A stretch of DNA of 64,000 nt, taken from Ustilago trichophora (lineage: Eukaryota; Basidiomycota; Ustilaginomycetes; Ustilaginales; Ustilaginaceae). The stretch is from contig OOIN01000038.1 in assembly GCA_900323505.1 (NCBI GenBank), positions 1 to 64,000 on the forward strand. Direction: 5' to 3'. The notes under the pieces are model-generated. The model was not told the DNA's origin and ran no database searches. It worked only from the letters and a program-made list of their open reading frames with translations. Below, in pieces: positions 1-8,406 of this stretch (positions are counted from its first letter, which is position 1; every line of letters begins with the position of its first letter). The translations under genes and the position numbers were made by a program.

Positions 1-184
1 CCTAACCCTAACCCTAACCCTAACCCTAACCCTAACCCTAACCCTAACCCTAACCCTAACCCTAACCCTAACCCTAACCCTAACCCTAACCCTAACCCTA
101 ACCCTAACCCTAACCCTAACCCTAACCCTAACCCTAACCCTAACCCTAACCCTAACCCTAACCCTAACCCTAACCCTAACCCTA
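1..184. repeat. Telomere, CCCTAA/TTAGGG repeat array
   Basis: About 31 perfect tandem copies of the hexamer CCCTAA run from the first base to about 184 without variants, then stop abruptly at CTAGCTGCC. The C-rich strand reads 5'->3' into the chromosome, as expected for a left chromosome end. TTAGGG is the usual telomere unit of basidiomycetes and other filamentous fungi. The window therefore starts inside a chromosome end; the real array may be longer than the assembled part. Confidence 0.99.
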
Positions 185-875
185 GCTGCCGGCCAACGAG
201 GACCTGCGGCCTAGGGCTAGGTTTCGTCCTTGTTGTTGCCACCATAGGTTCTGCTCTATGTTGTAAAGGTTGTGAACATTGCAGTCTTGGTAAAGGAAGT
301 TGTATCCTATGATGTGGAGGTTGTGGACATTGTGCTCTACCTTTTGGAGGTTTGGCCAGAGGTTGCAAAGGTTGTGGACGTTGAGCTCTACCTTTTGGAG
401 GTTCAGCCAGAGGTTGTGGAGGTTATGGACCTTGAGCTCCACCTTTTGGAGGTTCAGCCAGAGGTTGTGGAGGTTATGGATGTTGAGCTCCACCTTTTGG
501 AGGTTCAGCCAGAGGTTGCCAAGGTTGCAGTCTATCTTGTGAAGGTTGAGCTCAATGTTACGGAGGTTATGGAGGTTCCAGCCTATGTTAAGGAGGTTGG
601 ACTCCAGGTTGACAAGGTTAAACCTTGAATGATGGCGTACAGCACCAAACATGAAACATAAACCTCTTTCCCTGTCCATGCCCACCTCTTTGGACCCCAA
701 TGCATGCTCTCACACCATCTGCAGCCAAGTTGATTAGTAGTTTCAACATCTCGACTGAAAACTTTGACGGCTCGGAAAGTTACGTTAATCGTTAAACTTT
801 AACAATGTTTGTAACTAATATACATCTAAACACCCCAACTGAGGTTCCCAGAACAAGAAAATTGCATATAGTTTT
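185..875. other. Subtelomeric spacer with GT-rich minisatellite
   Basis: No convincing gene lies between the telomere and the first coding region. Bases about 240-630 are GGAGGTT-rich on the plus strand and are open on both strands only because the repeat unit is a multiple of three; the deduced peptides are low-complexity and are not taken as proteins. Bases 630-875 look unique and become AT-rich just before the coding region. Confidence 0.7.
335..538. repeat. 51-bp minisatellite, four units
   Basis: Four head-to-tail units of 51 bp start at 335, 386, 437 and 488. Each contains CTTTTGGAGGTT, then CAGCCAGAGGTTG and a TTGAGCTC-like end. Units 2 and 3 differ at only a few positions; units 1 and 4 diverge more. 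The unit itself looks built from shorter GAGGTTG(T/C) motifs that spread less regularly over 240-630. The G-rich strand here is the plus strand, opposite to the G-rich strand of the neighbouring telomere. Confidence 0.85.
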
Positions 876-3629
876 TTGCCTAGGACCAGACAGTCATATA
901 CCCCACAAGACTCCAGTCACGCTGTCGTTGACGCGCTCGCCCATCTTGAGGCATCAAATGATGCCTACGGCCAAGATGAGGCACTCGCCTATGTCCTCCT
1001 TTGCCTCCCAGCCTCCAACTCAAGTCCAGATCAATCTGACGACAATCCTGAACCCGAGCGTCACTTTGCTCAACAACTTCAAAGAACTTATCGAGGTGAT
1101 GCGCCGGCTCGCTTCCTTCGATTTGTTGACAATGTGCACAGACATTTTAACAAGTCGGTCAAGGGTGGGCCTGTCTTTGACTCGTATTTGAAGGGCACCT
1201 CGATCGTACAGTCAAGCGGTACTGGCAAGACACGCTTGGTTCTCGAGCTTGCCAGAAGAGCGCCTCTCCTCTACCTCTGTGTGCGTCGCAAAGCGTGTCA
1301 TCAGCATTCCAGCGTCAAGAACGGCTTCCCTCTTGCAGAGCAAAACCTGTACGAATTCTTTTGCGATGCCACCTCAACCAGTACGGCTTCTTGTGATCTT
1401 CAGGTGGCTGCTTTCATCGGTGCCTGGTTTGAAACTCTTAGCTCGAAACTCAATGCCTACACCACAGCTCAGGACAAGTACCTCTTCCTTGTCCAACTCA
1501 ATGATTTTGGTGGTCCGGGCTACAGTCAATGCCAACCCTTTTTCAGTGAAGTACTCGTCGCTGCTCGCCTCAAATTAGTCCGGAATACAACGACATCTTC
1601 ATCTACTGGCCAAAAGTGTGTCTTCAGCGCTTGCCTTGATAGCGCCGTGTCTGACCTTGGCCACCAACTTGGCCCGGTTCGAGACTGGCTGTGGGACCAG
1701 CACAAAGACGAATATCAATCTCTTGGTATCGAACGACCCCCCGTCTTTGTTGCCTTTGATGAATGCGTCGAGCTCATTGTGCCCAAGTCTGGCCATAGTG
1801 CAGACGATCATCAACTCAATAGCCTTCGTCGAGCCTGGCACCACATTCTGCAACTCGAGCACAAGCAGGACACCGTCACCTTCTGGCTGCTCCTCCTCAG
1901 TACCAACACGGGCGCAGCTAGACTCATTGAACCCCAAGATCTTCAAGGCTCAGCGCGAGCACAAGACAAGCAGCCTTTACCCGTCTTTGTCGGACTGGGA
2001 TTTGACGTCCTGCGAAGCGATTGGCCTACGCTGGATAGCCCCAACGGCGTTTCCAATGTACGACACCTGCGAAGCTATGGTCGTCCTCTGTGGGGTTCGC
2101 TGCCGCTGGAAACATTCTGGGAGGTAGCCAAGTTCAAGCTGCTTGGCGCCAAAGAGTTTGACGCCAATAATGCTGTGCTGTGCTACAATCTTGTAGCTTT
2201 GCGTCTGGCGCTGCGGCTTGTCCCAATCCATCATGGCAACTTGGCCCTCTTTGGCGAGCAAAAGACGCTGATCACCCAATCCATTGATCGGCATATGCGC
2301 ATTCTCCACCAAGTCATTCAACATACTAGTTTGGCCATCGTTGCGCCGTCAGAACCTGTTCTGGCCGTTGCCGCTGCACACATCATGCTCAGTGCTCCAA
2401 GCAAAGACGGCGAATCTTACCCCATGCCGGCCTACGCCAAGATCATTGACACTTTCACCATGAAGTGTCTTCCCACGCTGGGCACAGATTTTCTAAGAGG
2501 AACGCATGGCAAATTCATGGCACGGTTTGCCCTCATGGCTGCCTGGGATGCAGTCAAACTTCCTCTGTTGCAAAGCAAGCAATCTGACCCCGCTTCCATT
2601 GTTGCTCGGCCAGTGCTATTGCAATCTTTCTTGCAGCAACTTGCGACACTTGACCAGCAAGGCACATCTGTGATTAACAATGCCATCCATGCCGTTTGCC
2701 AACAGGTCCGCGATTGGCTTTCCCGTTCCAGCCCATCAGGTTCTAGCGCCAAGACCCATGACACCAGCAATGATGACGAGGACGTGGCCGCATGGCTCAA
2801 CTTCACCCACTTTGACACGCTCCCCCATGGGATCAGCTGCATCTCACCCGACTATCTGTGGTATTGTTGGAAGCGCGGCGTTGCTATTCAGATGGCCCAT
2901 GGCCAACCGGGTGTTGACGGTATCATTCCAGTCTTTGTAGGTCAACTCTCGCAAAAGTTCCGAGCGTCTGATCAGTGCCACTTGCAGGCTGATGAGGTTG
3001 ACGCAATCGACGAGGGCCAGGCTGCTCGACAAATGACGTACATTGCATGGGAGGCCAAATACAGAGTACAGGCCATGAGCAGTACAGAGGCTTCTGACCC
3101 AGCCAGGAGTGGACCGAAGTTGCTGCTTGCAGCATGCGATGCCGATTTGCATGCCCAGATGGATGCTGCCGATAGCAGCACGCCTTTAAGACAGCCGCTA
3201 ACGCGCGCCTTTGAGACAGCCGCTTACGCGCGCCAGTCTTGTTACCATGTACGCTGATCTGGGCACAGAACAGGCATTCCCTGCTGGCAGAAATCTTCAG
3301 CCACGTGTTGACTTGGTAAAGCAACCGGACGGCAGTCATGCATTCCTACGTCTTTGGATTTGGGGCATCAAAGATTCGCAGGTGTATCCTTGCTTTGATG
3401 TCCTGGGCATTTGGGCTAAGTTGACAGCACTCTTAAGACCGTGACGCACACACCTTTGTACGAAGAGGACAACCAAATTCTCTCGATCATGTGGAATTCA
3501 AGAGCGCATCCTGAGTCTCAATCACGCGTTAGCGATGGGCCCCCGCCATCCTCGTTGCCCTGGTCATCTTGGTCCAGACCTCCAGCCGACGACGAAAGCA
3601 ATAACGATGGTGAGCCAATGGATATTTGA
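876..3629 (+). pseudogene. Subtelomeric P-loop NTPase / PD-(D/E)XK-like nuclease gene, frame-disrupted
   Basis: The main open frame runs 876-3257. Numbering residues from 876, it shows a Walker A motif SSGTGKTR (Lys118), a Walker B VFVAFDE (Asp295-Glu296) and a sensor-like LLLLSTNT. A C-terminal stretch with GVDGIIPVF (Asp681) and WEAKYR (Glu726-x-Lys728) fits the D...E-x-K pattern of restriction-endonuclease-fold nucleases. NTPase plus REase-fold nuclease is the architecture described for Crinkler-type eukaryotic effectors and related transposon-like fungal families; membership here is inferred from motifs alone. The first codon at 876 is TTG, an in-frame stop lies at 840-842, and there is no in-frame ATG before the NTPase motifs, so a 5' exon is unseen or the gene is 5'-truncated. 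A polypyrimidine-TAG at 872-883 could be a splice acceptor. A 25-bp duplication (3181-3230) moves the frame by +1, and the sequence stays open in the new frame to 3444. A further frame open from 3420 to 3629 may encode the acidic tail. Probably a recently broken gene, or an assembly error. Confidence 0.6.
3181..3230. repeat. 25-bp imperfect tandem duplication causing a frameshift
   Basis: Bases 3181-3205 and 3206-3230 are two 25-base copies differing at two positions (A/G at unit base 8, A/T at unit base 20), followed by CGCC, the start of a third copy. Twenty-five is not a multiple of three. The open frame upstream (codons starting at multiples of 3) is replaced downstream by the frame expected after one extra copy, which stays open from 3211 to 3444 and encodes plausible protein. 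Confidence 0.85.
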
Positions 3630-4413
3630 CTCAAGCCTCAAGGGAAGTGTAATATCTCCACCTTCCGGTGGCAAATTTGGACAACGAGACAAAGATACAC
3701 TCTACAAGCACAGGCAGGAGCCGGCTGGTGTTGCTTTGCAGAGCAGTCAGCAACTTTGTCAAGCATGGATTGTCAAGAAACGCGTTCAGCGTATAGGTAC
3801 AACCGTTTTGGATGGTGACAGGATCCAGCGCAATATCAAGTGATTCAAGCCAGTTCTTCCGTAGTCTGTCTCCCCTATCAATGTGCTGACTTAAGATGTT
3901 GTTAAGATGTGCTCAACGTGGCAAAGTGGTTGAGGGTTGTGACAAGCTTGCATAGGGGATGGAAGGAGCCGACGCCGGCATAGGTGCATTGGCTGTTGCT
4001 GGCATCGACGGTTTGGCTTGGGATTCATATTCGACATCCATTGCATCTGTCATGGTCCACGATTCCAAGTGGGTCTGCAAGTCCAGCTAGCCCAGCTACC
4101 AACAGAAAGTGAATCGAACAATGATAAAGATGGTGGTGGTGAGCCTAACCCTAAGAATTCTCGGATCCTAGATTCAGCGCCATTTCCTTTTTATTTTTTT
4201 ATTTTTTTATTTTTCTTTTTCTTTTTCTTTTTTTGGGGCTGATGGGCCACAGATTGGAAACAGGAGCGATCCTTCTTCAGAATGTCGTGGTAAGAACCTT
4301 CATCAAGTCCCCGTTCAACCTTTCAACCATGCTCTTCCACATCTTTTGTCCAGCTTAGGCCGCTGATTTTCGGAGCTGTCCGCTGCTGCTGCCACCGTGG
4401 ACTTTTTCGCACG
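3630..4413. other. Intergenic, subtelomere-to-core transition
   Basis: No gene is seen. Around 4075-4145 the sequence loosely resembles the 3' tail of the preceding gene (serine/asparagine/aspartate codons followed by GGTGAGCC in both), so it may be a decayed duplicate. It also holds the interstitial telomere-like motif and a T-rich tract at 4183-4234. The segment just before 4414 should contain the promoter of the RRN6-like gene, but no clear TATA box was identified. Confidence 0.5.
4144..4154. repeat. Interstitial telomere-like CCTAACCCTAA
   Basis: An 11-base match to almost two telomere units lies 4.1 kb inside the telomere, in the same orientation as the terminal array. It is followed 28 bases later by an unusual pyrimidine run of T and occasional A/C (4183-4234). 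It lies exactly where subtelomeric sequence gives way to conserved genes. It is short enough to be chance. Confidence 0.5.
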
Positions 4414-7400
4414 ATGGAGGCGATACCGACAGGCTCAAGAGGAGCGGTGCGCCTCCACGTTCAAGGTAGCTGCTCCAATGACGATCCTGGCACCCTCTTG
4501 ATCTCCTCGCAGCAGTGGTCCTTTCCAGCACAGCATGTATCACGCGCTCCGACCTTCAGGCTCTCAAGAATCAGCACTCAGGCTGGCGCTTCAACACGGA
4601 CTCAGCTTACACCCCCCACCGTGCCGCCTTCTCTTGACCGTCACAGCCTTTATCCGAGGAACGAAGCAGACGCCGGCTCCTCTGTCGATGCCGACATCCT
4701 CGCAGCTCATCACTTCCTGCGCCAACATCATCCGGATGTCGAGATTCCCGACCATATTCTTTCCAACACTATCTATGAAAACGCAGCCTCACTTGCAGAC
4801 ACGGCGCACGAGCTCGACGGCTCCCTAGGGATCGCGGACACGCAGGCCATTGCAGTCCTAGGTCCAGTCACGTTCCAACAAAGGCACATCTATGCAATCG
4901 TCTGTATCGGTGGCTACAACCGTGACTGTCTGTTGCTTCATCAGCTCGAGATTCACTCTGGCGATGAGGTCGCTCTAGGCACTTCCACTTCAAAGCAGCC
5001 TGCCTCGGCACAAGCCAAGGGCAAGGCAAAGGCGATTGAGTCGACCAGAGTCCTTTTCATCCCTGCACACAATGTGGAACGAAAGTACAGGACGCCAATT
5101 CTGCAGGTCATCGCCTCAACAAATAACAGCATTCTTGCTGTGCGGTCGCATAGCAATACGAGCTTTCTCTCGCTTAAGCACAGAGACAGAGGAGACCGAC
5201 CACCGCGGCTGCACCTAGAGACTATGCATCAACTACACTACGGCATCGATGGCACTTCCCAGCATCAGGAAGTGTGCTTCAGCTACAACGACCCCGCGCT
5301 TGCTGCTGTCGTCGATCGGCTGGGTAACATTGAGCTTCTTCACTTCCAAGCAGAGCTGCAACCACCACGGCACGATGACTCGTCTTCGAACTCGCCAGTC
5401 CCAAACCCCCCTATGGGCGATGCCCTGGCGGATGGCTCACCTGCACTCAAATCCACAGATCGGCGCAGCTTTCCTCCGACATCGCTCCCTTTGACTTCAA
5501 AGAGTCCGCAGCCTTCGTCTGTGGTATCCGTCAGACGCATCTCTGCTCACCTACTTGCACAGGCTGCTGCTGACATCGATGCTGATGCGCCTGCAGCTGA
5601 TGCTTCGATCGCTGAAGATACATTATCTTCAGTCATGTCACCGAAAGCACCTTTCGGCCTTGCCTTCGGTCACAATGACAGCAGTCTGATCTTGCTGACA
5701 CAGCATTCCTTGATCCATATCAAGCTCGAAGACCATGGCGCTTCGTCCGATGCGGCAGGTCTCCATCAGGTCAGCACCATCCTCCGATCGAACTTCTGCC
5801 TCACTTCTTTCCGGCGAGCGAAGTTCTTCTCCATGGCCTCGTGTGGAACGAGCTCAAATCATCCGCTCCTGGCAGTCTGTTCATCCGACGCAATCTACTG
5901 GTTCGACCTGAAAGACCCTTCCAAGCCCCTCTTTTCCACTGCACATCATCGAGGAGACGATCCAACGCTCACTCTCATTGCGCTGCCACATACAAGAAGT
6001 GGTGCAGCTGCGACGTCTCATGCAGACGGAGATGCCAATTCATGGGCTCTATGTTCGCGGCGAAACGACATGATCTCTTGCTATACAGTCAGATCTCGTC
6101 GGCAAGACGGACCCGATTACGACTTGTCCAATGGCCTCTCCGACGCGGACAGCACAGCTGTGTGCTGGAAGCATGCACTGGATGAAGCGCCTGTTCTTGT
6201 CCCCTTAACATCATCGGCGTCCCAGCGTCACAGGCCTGCAGCACCCCCGCTCTTCTTCGACGCCACCGACGGTCTTCATCAAGATTCACATTTTGATTCA
6301 TGGATCACCTTCGAGATTACCGAGCGCGGCGCCTTACTGGCTCAGATACTTCAAGTCAGCTTGGCACCACCTTCAACGAAGCCAGCACAATCAGGTCCGA
6401 CGTTGGACCTGGAAATCATGCAACCCTCGTTGGATACGCTTTTGTACCTTTGCACTGATCAGACTGACGCCGCCTCCCCTCTACATGGACATATCGATTC
6501 ACTGAGTGACGTCAAGACAAGGATCCTCAACCTTGAAAAGCTGCATCGTGCATTGTTCTCCACTCAGGATTTCCCTGCCACTGACGCAAGTCATGTCAAC
6601 GATACCGGAAACTCAACGGCGCGTCGTCTGGATGCGCAGTCGACACCATCCAACGGCCACGCATCTGTGTATGCAGCCACACTTTCACTCGGCCAGCTCT
6701 TCCGGGATTACGATAAATGTGCCAACGCCAACAATAGACAGGATGCCGAAGAATCCATCCAAGCTTCAAAACCAATCTGGTCGACCGCATTGGAGATTGG
6801 GACAGGCGAAGAAGCACAGACGAGGACTTTGAATAACATTCTGGATCTCAGAAGCGATGTTCGACATGCACTGTCTTCTCTGAGTGTGTCTCGTGCCCAA
6901 GAAGCGTGGTCTCGGGCAGCGACTGCGGTTTCAAGCTGTGACGCTGACGGCTCGCTCGATGCAAACGGGCGTTCGAGCAGCCCTGTTCGCGTCCAGAGAG
7001 ACGTCCTTAAACATGCCTTGGGCCACAGTATTGATCAGGCTGACGTAGCGCCATACCTTCCGACGAAGGAGTCAGTAGAGCCATGGTGCCCGCGCATTCG
7101 ACGCGCTGTCCAGAAGTCGTTGAGGGATGCCTCTAGGCGGATGATGCTAGACCTGGCCCTCGAAGCAGAGATCTTTGTTCGACCCAAGGCTCGCATTCTG
7201 GACGAGGGTGCACCGACTCAGAGGCCGCAGCAACGACAAGGAACGAATTGGACAGCTTTGGAACATCGTGACATCTATAACTTCGTCGAAGAACAAGGCG
7301 ACAAGATTCCACCCCCGCACGTTGGGAGTGTAGGTCTGTCTTTTTTCGCGCCACTTCGCAGTGGAGAAGTCACAGCGGCGGTGGGAACTAGTGATAAGCG

Positions 7401-8130
7401 AAATGGAGTGAAGAAGGGTTTGGATGAGGTTGAGCTCGAAGCGCTACTGCCGAGCACATCATCGACCGCCCGATTACTACTGGCAGAATGGCAGCTGGGC
7501 GAGGATGCTACCGAGTACACCTATTTGGACCCCTTCGAGGGACTGCACAGGCTGCCACGAGCCAGTCGATTGAGAGGTCCCACGGCGCGGGCACGTTCAC
7601 GATCCTTTTCTCGCGCATCCAGCGCCTCGACGGAAGATCGATCTCGCAGTCGCAGTCGTAGCCGAAAGCAATCTGCAGCGCCTTCGCTCTCACAACTTGA
7701 CGCATTTGCCTCCCAAGGACCTCCGTCGTCTTATCCCCCGTCACTGGTCTCACAAAGTCAACCAGCAGGTGCTTCAGGTGCTCCTCCAACGCTTGCATCT
7801 CGGCGAAAGCGACCCGATCCCTCGGCCGTGTCTCGTTCGCAGCCCCTGCGGTCCCCGATGCAGGGCTTCGAGCATGCACTTTCAGGACGTACAAATGTAG
7901 CCCAACAGGCATTTTCAACAGCGCAGTCTCAGCCTGCACCTCCAAAGTTTGGGTTCGCGGGCACTTTCGGCGACTTGACGCCTACAGCATCACCTACTCC
8001 TTCGCGAGCAGGGACCCCGACACAGCAACAATTTGGAGCCTCGACACAGATTGAAGCGGGTCGTTTTGGGGCGCGTCCTGTCAAAACCGATCGACCGCCA
8101 AAGAAGAAGAAGCGCGCGAGCGGCTTCTAG
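4414..8130 (+). CDS. RRN6: RNA polymerase I-specific initiation factor RRN6-like
   Basis: A 1238-residue protein in one exon. The first two thirds contain repeated beta-strand-like segments typical of a propeller (for example IYAIVCIGGY, LAVCSSDAIYWFDL, SWITFEITERGALLAQ) separated by Ser/Ala-rich loops. A helical region follows, then the segment RLLLAEWQLGEDATEYTY near residue 1025. The C-terminal 200 residues are Ser/Pro/Arg-rich, with RSRSRSR, and end in a basic PPKKKKRASGF. This order (propeller, helical part, EW-x-LG-D motif, lysine-rich tail ending in GF) is what I know of fungal Rrn6/TAF1C-type core factor subunits, which recruit Pol I to rDNA promoters in the nucleolus. The assignment rests on remembered family features, so it is moderate. 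It is convergent with the CDF transporter gene, 276 bp apart. Confidence 0.55.
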   Translation: MEAIPTGSRGAVRLHVQGSCSNDDPGTLLISSQQWSFPAQHVSRAPTFRLSRISTQAGASTRTQLTPPTVPPSLDRHSLYPRNEADAGSSVDADILAAHHFLRQHHPDVEIPDHILSNTIYENAASLADTAHELDGSLGIADTQAIAVLGPVTFQQRHIYAIVCIGGYNRDCLLLHQLEIHSGDEVALGTSTSKQPASAQAKGKAKAIESTRVLFIPAHNVERKYRTPILQVIASTNNSILAVRSHSNTSFLSLKHRDRGDRPPRLHLETMHQLHYGIDGTSQHQEVCFSYNDPALAAVVDRLGNIELLHFQAELQPPRHDDSSSNSPVPNPPMGDALADGSPALKSTDRRSFPPTSLPLTSKSPQPSSVVSVRRISAHLLAQAAADIDADAPAADASIAEDTLSSVMSPKAPFGLAFGHNDSSLILLTQHSLIHIKLEDHGASSDAAGLHQVSTILRSNFCLTSFRRAKFFSMASCGTSSNHPLLAVCSSDAIYWFDLKDPSKPLFSTAHHRGDDPTLTLIALPHTRSGAAATSHADGDANSWALCSRRNDMISCYTVRSRRQDGPDYDLSNGLSDADSTAVCWKHALDEAPVLVPLTSSASQRHRPAAPPLFFDATDGLHQDSHFDSWITFEITERGALLAQILQVSLAPPSTKPAQSGPTLDLEIMQPSLDTLLYLCTDQTDAASPLHGHIDSLSDVKTRILNLEKLHRALFSTQDFPATDASHVNDTGNSTARRLDAQSTPSNGHASVYAATLSLGQLFRDYDKCANANNRQDAEESIQASKPIWSTALEIGTGEEAQTRTLNNILDLRSDVRHALSSLSVSRAQEAWSRAATAVSSCDADGSLDANGRSSSPVRVQRDVLKHALGHSIDQADVAPYLPTKESVEPWCPRIRRAVQKSLRDASRRMMLDLALEAEIFVRPKARILDEGAPTQRPQQRQGTNWTALEHRDIYNFVEEQGDKIPPPHVGSVGLSFFAPLRSGEVTAAVGTSDKRNGVKKGLDEVELEALLPSTSSTARLLLAEWQLGEDATEYTYLDPFEGLHRLPRASRLRGPTARARSRSFSRASSASTEDRSRSRSRSRKQSAAPSLSQLDAFASQGPPSSYPPSLVSQSQPAGASGAPPTLASRRKRPDPSAVSRSQPLRSPMQGFEHALSGRTNVAQQAFSTAQSQPAPPKFGFAGTFGDLTPTASPTPSRAGTPTQQQFGASTQIEAGRFGARPVKTDRPPKKKKRASGF

Positions 8131-8406
8131 GCCAACGACGCAACCTTATTACACAGGCAGTAGAGCATCATTCCGATGCAAGAGTGGAAACGTCGCGTCA
8201 AGAGGTTCAAACAACAGAGTTCCAGAGGCATCGTGTCTGAATTGAGCCGTCGCATGAACGCGTGAAAGAGAAGGAATCAACAGTTCAGAAAGATGAAAGT
8301 GAACAGTGTTGCAAGATCTCCGTGGCCTACATTGTTGTTGGTGTTTGAAAGAGACTGAATCGGATACGGGAATTCTAAGGAATGGGTACGATGTTTGGAG
8401 CGGCAT

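Noticed and set aside
272..628. Open frames on both strands through the subtelomeric minisatellite (118 and 172 codons)
   Set aside because: The 51-bp unit is a multiple of three, so a frame without stops repeats. The peptides are pure low-complexity repeats with no start context or family.
805..883. Short first exon ATGTTT at 805 spliced to the NTPase frame
   Set aside because: Donor GTAACT at 811 and acceptor TAG at 881-883 are present, but the junction would enter the wrong frame.
4155..4168. GAATTCTCGGATCC, adjacent EcoRI and BamHI sites that look like a cloning linker
   Set aside because: Flanking sequence on both sides is not vector-like and the distance is compatible with chance; read coverage would settle it.
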